64,000 nt of DNA from Alkalihalophilus marmarensis DSM 21297. GTDB taxonomy: Bacteria; Bacillota; Bacilli; Bacillales; Bacillaceae_D. The stretch covers positions 1-64,000 of the forward strand of contig NZ_ATAE01000067.1 of NCBI RefSeq assembly GCF_000474275.2. The letters run 5' to 3'. Below, one piece after another: positions 60,463 through 64,000 of the stretch. The notes under the pieces are model-generated. The model saw nothing but the letters and a program-made list of their open reading frames with translations. It did no database searches and was not told the origin of the DNA. Made by a program: the position numbers and the translations under genes. The number at the start of each line of letters is the position of its first letter. Within the stretch, counting starts at the first letter, position 1.

Positions 60463-61368
60463 CTATTTAAGCAGGTCGCAAAGAGCGGGTTTTAAGTCTC
60501 TAAAATGATACGTGTAGCCTAACTTTTCAGCTTTTGCAGGAAGCACTTTCTGCCCATCTAACACCAGTGTGCTCATTTCGCCTAACGCCATTTTTAAAGC
60601 AAAAGACGGAGCAGGCAGCCAGTGTGGTCTACCTAATACGTCCCCAACCACTTTCCCGAAATCATTCATCTGAAGCGGGTGAGGGGAGGTTACATTTATC
60701 GGACCCTCTGCGGCTTTTTGTTTTAAAGAGAATAAGATTAAACCGACGACATCATCGATATGAACCCAAGAAAACCACTGCTTACCTGAACCTAATGGAC
60801 CTCCTGCAAATAGTTTATAAGGGAGCAGCATTCGATTTAGTGCTCCTTCTTCTTTTGACAAGACAATCCCAAAGCGGGTAAAAACAGTGCGAATGCCAAG
60901 CTCTTGTGCTTTTTGAGCTTCTTTTTCCCATTCAATCACAACATCACTGAGAAAATTGCGTTCAACCGGTGATGACCCTTCAGTGAAGGTTTCTGTTAAA
61001 GAGTTTCCGTAGTAGCCTGTCGCAGAAGCATTGACTAAGACGTCAGGTTTCTTATCTACTTTTTCGAGAATGGAGATCACTTCTTTTGTTGCATCAATTC
61101 GGCTCGATTTAATTCTTTTTTTACGTTCTTCTGTCCACCTGCCCTCACCAATAGACTCACCAGCAAGATTAACAATCGCATCAATGCCTTCTAATTCCTT
61201 TTCCGGGTTGGCCCCTTCACTTAACCACTTTATATAGGTGACAGACGGTTGTTCTGGTTTGTTATCTGGGTTTCTTGTTAAAATGTAAACAGAATGACCT
61301 TCTTTTGTTAAGGCAGAGGTTAATTTAGAACCGATAAATCCAGTCCCACCTGTTACAGCAATTTTCAT
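60463..61368 (-). CDS. yfhF: NAD-dependent epimerase-like protein YfhF (SDR39U1 type)
   Basis: The 301-residue protein is an extended short-chain dehydrogenase of the TIGR01777 group. The cofactor loop is VTGGTGFIGSKL; VNLAGESIGEGRW and SATGYYGN follow, with WFSWVHIDDVV and the C-terminal FRDLKPAL typical of the group (DUF1731). Function unknown. It is the orthologue of B. subtilis yfhF, immediately divergent from recX as in that genome. Confidence 0.9.
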   Translation of the reverse strand: MKIAVTGGTGFIGSKLTSALTKEGHSVYILTRNPDNKPEQPSVTYIKWLSEGANPEKELEGIDAIVNLAGESIGEGRWTEERKKRIKSSRIDATKEVISILEKVDKKPDVLVNASATGYYGNSLTETFTEGSSPVERNFLSDVVIEWEKEAQKAQELGIRTVFTRFGIVLSKEEGALNRMLLPYKLFAGGPLGSGKQWFSWVHIDDVVGLILFSLKQKAAEGPINVTSPHPLQMNDFGKVVGDVLGRPHWLPAPSFALKMALGEMSTLVLDGQKVLPAKAEKLGYTYHFRDLKPALCDLLK

Positions 61369-61492
61369 AATGAGCCTCCTAATTTAGATGTTATATAAGA
61401 CTTTACCCATTTATAGCTTTAAATAGTCTCACTGATTGGGCTGCTTTCATGATAGTTGAAGCGATGTATGGAAGGGAAGCGAGGAGAACTCA

Positions 61493-62314
61493 ATGATCAA
61501 AATTACAAAGGTTTCCGTGCAAAAAAGAAGTAAAGAACGGTACAACATATTTATAGACAGAGGGCAAGGTGAAGAATACGGATTTAGTGTAGATGAAGAT
61601 ATCCTAATCAAGATTGGACTACGTAAGGGGCTTGAAATAGAGGAAGATGAGTTAAAAGAAATTCTAGACAAGGATGAGGAAAAGAAAACACATCATCTAG
61701 CTCTTCATTTCTTATCTTATCGAATGAGATCGGTCAAAGAGATGATGGAGTATCTTCAGAAAAAAGAACGTGAACCAAAACATATAGATACTGTAGTAAA
61801 AAGACTGCTTGATCAGAATCTCCTAAACGACGAAATGTTTGCTGCATCCTACATTGAATCAAAAAAACTTACGTTATTAAAAGGCCCTTTAAAATTAAAA
61901 CAGGAGCTTAGTCAAAAAGGAGTTGGACAAGCACATATTGAAACTGCACTCGAGGATTTTACAGAAGAAGAGCAAATCGATAAGCTTATAAAATGGATCG
62001 CAAAAAAAGAGAGCCGTAAACCAAAGCAATCTGTAAGTGCCTATAAACAAAAGCTTGCAGGACAGTTAATGAATAAGGGTTTTACGCACTCTATTATTGA
62101 ACAGGCCATGAGAGAAGTTACTTTTGAAGTAGATAATGAAGAGGAATGGGAAGCTTTAACGTATCAAGCGAGCAAGCTTAAGCGGAAATACAGTTCTAAA
62201 TATGAGGGATATGAATATCAGCAGCGAATGAAGCAAGCCTTATACCAAAAGGGATTTCCAATCGATATGATTAATGAGTACTTATCACGAGAAAAAGAAG
62301 ACGATATGGATTAA
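61493..62314 (+). CDS. recX: Regulatory protein RecX
   Basis: The 273-residue protein modulates RecA filaments. It has three-helix repeats typical of RecX: FLSYRMRSVKEMMEYLQKKE (20 residues) and DQNLLNDEMFAASYIESKK (19 residues), then KGPLKLKQELSQKGV. The long form with extra C-terminal repeats is normal in Bacillus. GAGGAG lies 6 nt upstream of the ATG. It starts the recX-yfhH pair. Confidence 0.92.
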   Translation: MIKITKVSVQKRSKERYNIFIDRGQGEEYGFSVDEDILIKIGLRKGLEIEEDELKEILDKDEEKKTHHLALHFLSYRMRSVKEMMEYLQKKEREPKHIDTVVKRLLDQNLLNDEMFAASYIESKKLTLLKGPLKLKQELSQKGVGQAHIETALEDFTEEEQIDKLIKWIAKKESRKPKQSVSAYKQKLAGQLMNKGFTHSIIEQAMREVTFEVDNEEEWEALTYQASKLKRKYSSKYEGYEYQQRMKQALYQKGFPIDMINEYLSREKEDDMD

Positions 62315-62368
62315 TTTTTTTAGGTTATTTGCTATACTACAAATAGAAATATAATGGGGGCTAAAACA

Positions 62369-62680
62369 GTGGATGAGAAACGTTTCAGTGAAATGACAAC
62401 ATATGAACTTCAACAAGAAATTCAAAAGTTGAACGAGAAAGCAAAGAAGGCAGAACAACTTGGAATGATGAATGAATTTGCCGTACACGAAAGACGAATG
62501 ATTATGGCTAAAGCCTATTTATTAGACCCAGCTGATTTTAAACCGGGCGAAGAATACATGTTAAATGATGAGGGATCCACCTTTCAAATCTCCTACTTAA
62601 ATGGCCATTTTGCATGGGGGTATCGTGATAACGGGACTACACTTGATGCGGTGCCGATTTCGTTATTAAAACAAAAATAA
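62369..62680 (+). CDS. yfhH: YfhH family protein
   Basis: The 103-residue protein matches B. subtilis YfhH: an N-terminal helical part (LQQEIQKLNEKAKKAEQLGM, 20 residues) and a beta-barrel-like C-terminal part (TFQISYLNGHFAWGYR). Function unknown. GTG 62369 has GGGGG about 8 nt upstream and gives the known N-terminus; an ATG at 62354 lies inside that ribosome site. Downstream of recX by 54 bp. Confidence 0.88.
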   Translation: MDEKRFSEMTTYELQQEIQKLNEKAKKAEQLGMMNEFAVHERRMIMAKAYLLDPADFKPGEEYMLNDEGSTFQISYLNGHFAWGYRDNGTTLDAVPISLLKQK

Positions 62681-62707
62681 GGATGAAGCGAGGCTTCATC
62701 CTTATAT
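62680..62707. terminator. Bidirectional terminator after yfhH
   Basis: AAGGATGAAGC pairs with GCTTCATCCTT between convergent genes; the T run is short. Confidence 0.75.
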
Positions 62708-62711
62708 AGGG

Positions 62712-62861
62712 CTACGAACGTTTTCTTGTTTGTACTTCAAGTACAATATTGTGGTAACTTTGTTCGGTTTCACCATTCACTTGATGGAAAGCGTGCTTAG
62801 GATTAGCGCGCGGCGAACAAAAAGGATCTTTATAAGGAAACTTCTTATGTGGCTTGCCCAT
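62712..62861 (-). CDS. YpzG-like small protein
   Basis: The 49-residue protein reads KDPFCSPRANPKHAFHQVNG (20 residues) and ends TRKRS, matching the YpzG family pattern (SPRANPKHA..QVNG). GGAGGTGT lies 5-8 nt before the ATG. Function unknown; the family is confined to spore formers and is probably a spore protein. It is in the position between yfhH and sspK. Confidence 0.75.
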   Translation of the reverse strand: MGKPHKKFPYKDPFCSPRANPKHAFHQVNGETEQSYHNIVLEVQTRKRS

Positions 62862-62887
62862 CACATACACCTCCGTAAGAATCGTTG

Positions 62888-63028
62888 CTATTGATTTTTA
62901 TTTGCACGTGCCATTCTTTCTTGGGGATGATCATTAATTGATCCATCTGGACGTTTAGATAAAAAAGCATCGTTTTCTTTTTCGGTAAATTTTCTTGATT
63001 CTGGGAAGTCTTTCGCTTTATTACGCAT
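62888..63028 (-). CDS. sspK: Small acid-soluble spore protein K
   Basis: The 46-residue protein reads MRNKAKDFPESRKF and SKRPDGSINDHPQERM, matching SspK, a minor spore-core protein made late in the forespore under sigma-G control in B. subtilis. The gene order yfhH-(small gene)-sspK-yfhJ agrees with that genome. AAAGGAGG lies 11 nt before the ATG. Confidence 0.88.
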   Translation of the reverse strand: MRNKAKDFPESRKFTEKENDAFLSKRPDGSINDHPQERMARANKNQ

Positions 63029-63168
63029 CGTGAGGTGAACCTCCTTTAATTAAACGCCATTTTAAGGCAGTAAGCCATCATCTTAATTAGTAACTGGCTC
63101 ATCAATAGTATAAGCTTGTTTTCATAAAAGATAAGACGTAGATATTGTTAATGGAGGAAAGAGAAAAG

Positions 63169-63435
63169 ATGGAGACTATTTTTAAACGACTGACAGAAGA
63201 ATTATTAGCTGTAAATGATGAGTTATCTGCTGAAGCTGCTCGTACGTGGGTAGAAGGCTTATGGGAAGATTTTGAAACGACACGAGCAAAGGCAGGGCGT
63301 GAGTATAAGGGGCAGGAAGTAACGGAACAAATTGTGCTAAAGTGGATAAAGCAATATGGTCCTCATTTGCACAAATATGCACCTAAACAAGAAAAATTCG
63401 CGCATTTAAACCAAGATAATCAACCTAAAAACTAA
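63169..63435 (+). CDS. yfhJ: YfhJ family protein (WVELL domain)
   Basis: The 88-residue protein matches YfhJ: AARTWVEGLWEDFETTRAKA (20 residues) corresponds to the WVELL motif region (G in place of L here), followed by EYKGQEVTEQIVLKWIKQYG (20 residues). Function unknown. ATG 63169 follows GGAGGAAAGAGAAAAG and gives the usual length; the frame is open from 63145. Confidence 0.85.
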   Translation: METIFKRLTEELLAVNDELSAEAARTWVEGLWEDFETTRAKAGREYKGQEVTEQIVLKWIKQYGPHLHKYAPKQEKFAHLNQDNQPKN

Positions 63436-63442
63436 ACAAAAT

Positions 63443-63480
63443 AACAAGCCTCCACCCAATTAGGGCTGGAGGCTTGTTGA
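63443..63480. terminator. Bidirectional terminator between yfhJ and yfhP
   Basis: AACAAGCCTCCACCC pairs with GGGCTGGAGGCTTGTT (one mismatch) between convergent genes. Confidence 0.88.
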
Positions 63481-63483
63481 TGT

Positions 63484-64000
63484 TTACAGCTGTTCTTCTA
63501 AGTTTAATTTCTTTTGCAGTGTTTCTTCAGAGAACACCCATCCTGTATATGAACTTAGAATGTTCAAGTTATCGTCTAGCTGAACGATGGCAACAAAAGG
63601 GTAGTGACCCTTGCTGCGGTAACGTAAATCAACAAAGCGTACTTCCGTCAAATCATCCTTCATCTCTACTTCCCAGCGGTATGTAGGAGAGAAGGAAAGA
63701 AAGGCTGCTAAATTTTTATCTTTTCTTGCAGCGTTAATGACCGGGTCATCAGGAATAGGGTCAAAGGAATACTTCTCAAAGAAATTTATTTGGTTATCAC
63801 GTGATTCAGCAACATACAGAGTTGTCGGCGTCCGAATAACTAAATGGAATTGATTCCATCTGATTGTTGGCGACACAAAAATGTGAGTTGCATTTGGGTG
63901 AAGCCTGCGCGCATGTTTAACAACTTTTTGTTTCTCATAAATCCGCCAAATGTAGTACAGGGCTAATACAACATAAAGCAGTAAAAAGGTTATGCCAGGA
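63484..64000 (-). CDS. yfhP: Membrane-bound metal-dependent hydrolase YfhP, C-terminal part
   Basis: The frame runs off the right edge, so only the last 170 or so residues are seen. They begin in a membrane segment (FLLLYVVLALYYIWRIYE, 18 residues) and continue with FVSPTIRWNQFHLVIRTPT (19 residues), FVDLRYRSKGHYPFVAIVQL (20 residues) and the tail. This matches the C-terminal cytoplasmic domain of YfhP (YdjM/LexA-binding family). The GTG at 63876 is not the real start; the N-terminal membrane domain lies outside the window. Confidence 0.85.
   Translation of the reverse strand, partial: PGITFLLLYVVLALYYIWRIYEKQKVVKHARRLHPNATHIFVSPTIRWNQFHLVIRTPTTLYVAESRDNQINFFEKYSFDPIPDDPVINAARKDKNLAAFLSFSPTYRWEVEMKDDLTEVRFVDLRYRSKGHYPFVAIVQLDDNLNILSSYTGWVFSEETLQKKLNLEEQL

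Noticed and set aside
1-64000. Prophage, insertion sequence or genomic island
   Set aside because: No integrase, transposase, phage structural gene or tRNA-linked att duplication is visible; synteny with Bacillus housekeeping blocks continues throughout.

Overview
The window is a chromosomal segment of an endospore-forming, aerobic Bacillaceae bacterium, most likely a halotolerant and/or alkaliphilic Bacillus relative (Alkalihalobacillus/Halalkalibacterium type). Reasons: a GerA-type germinant receptor operon, several small acid-soluble spore proteins (SspE-like, SspK), a spore-cortex deacetylase (PdaA), B. subtilis-like blocks (ywrABCD, yfkABDK, yfhE-yfhP), an ectoine operon, and an RNase HI very close to the B. 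halodurans enzyme I remember. Strong AGGAGG ribosome sites and U-tract hairpin terminators are everywhere. I see no integrase, transposase, prophage, CRISPR array, rRNA or complete tRNA. The species cannot be fixed from the sequence.

Layout. 0-5 kb: NAD synthesis, nifS divergent from nadB-nadC-nadA, with a palindromic operator between. 5-13 kb: MATE pump, small proteins, RNase HI, aldehyde dehydrogenase, an orphan lysine/ornithine N-hydroxylase, and a catalase with a good sigma-A promoter and PerR-like box. 12.8-17 kb: germinant receptor operon in B-A-C order and a GNAT. 17-21 kb: ywrD-like gamma-glutamyltransferase, Lrp-type regulator and a split chromate transporter. 21-28 kb: M3 peptidase, chemoreceptor, cydAB-type oxidase. 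28-37 kb: small proteins, MBL hydrolase, MFS and MATE transporters, OsmC, YczE-like protein, P5C reductase, YfkD. 37-45 kb: YfkAB radical SAM enzyme, YfkK, phosphatase, cold-shock protein, class I fumarase, PdaA, GAF protein, 23S rRNA methyltransferase. 45-53 kb: two unrelated Ntn-type acylases side by side, oxidoreductases and an M20/RocB-like peptidase. 53-56 kb: polar amino-acid ABC importer. 56-59 kb: ectABC. 59-64 kb: SspE, YfhE, a GNAT with an elaborate RNA leader, YfhF, RecX, YfhH, YpzG-like, SspK, YfhJ and the C-terminal part of YfhP, which runs off the right edge.

Three non-coding features stand out. (1) Five intergenic arrays of a degenerate motif (core ATTGCGTC) repeat with a 21-nt, occasionally 19-nt, step. 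Each points into a hairpin, in four of five cases a strong GAGCTGTCC-like terminator stem. (2) The leader of the GNAT gene at 59.5-60.1 kb can form a chain of mutually exclusive helices that ends at the Shine-Dalgarno sequence and begins with a tRNA-like fold, so it looks like an undescribed translational switch. (3) ectA has no ATG, GTG or TTG start near its ribosome site; the best start is an ATT codon 8 nt after AAGGAGG. Two further families of dispersed intergenic repeats are present, one with a covarying hairpin.
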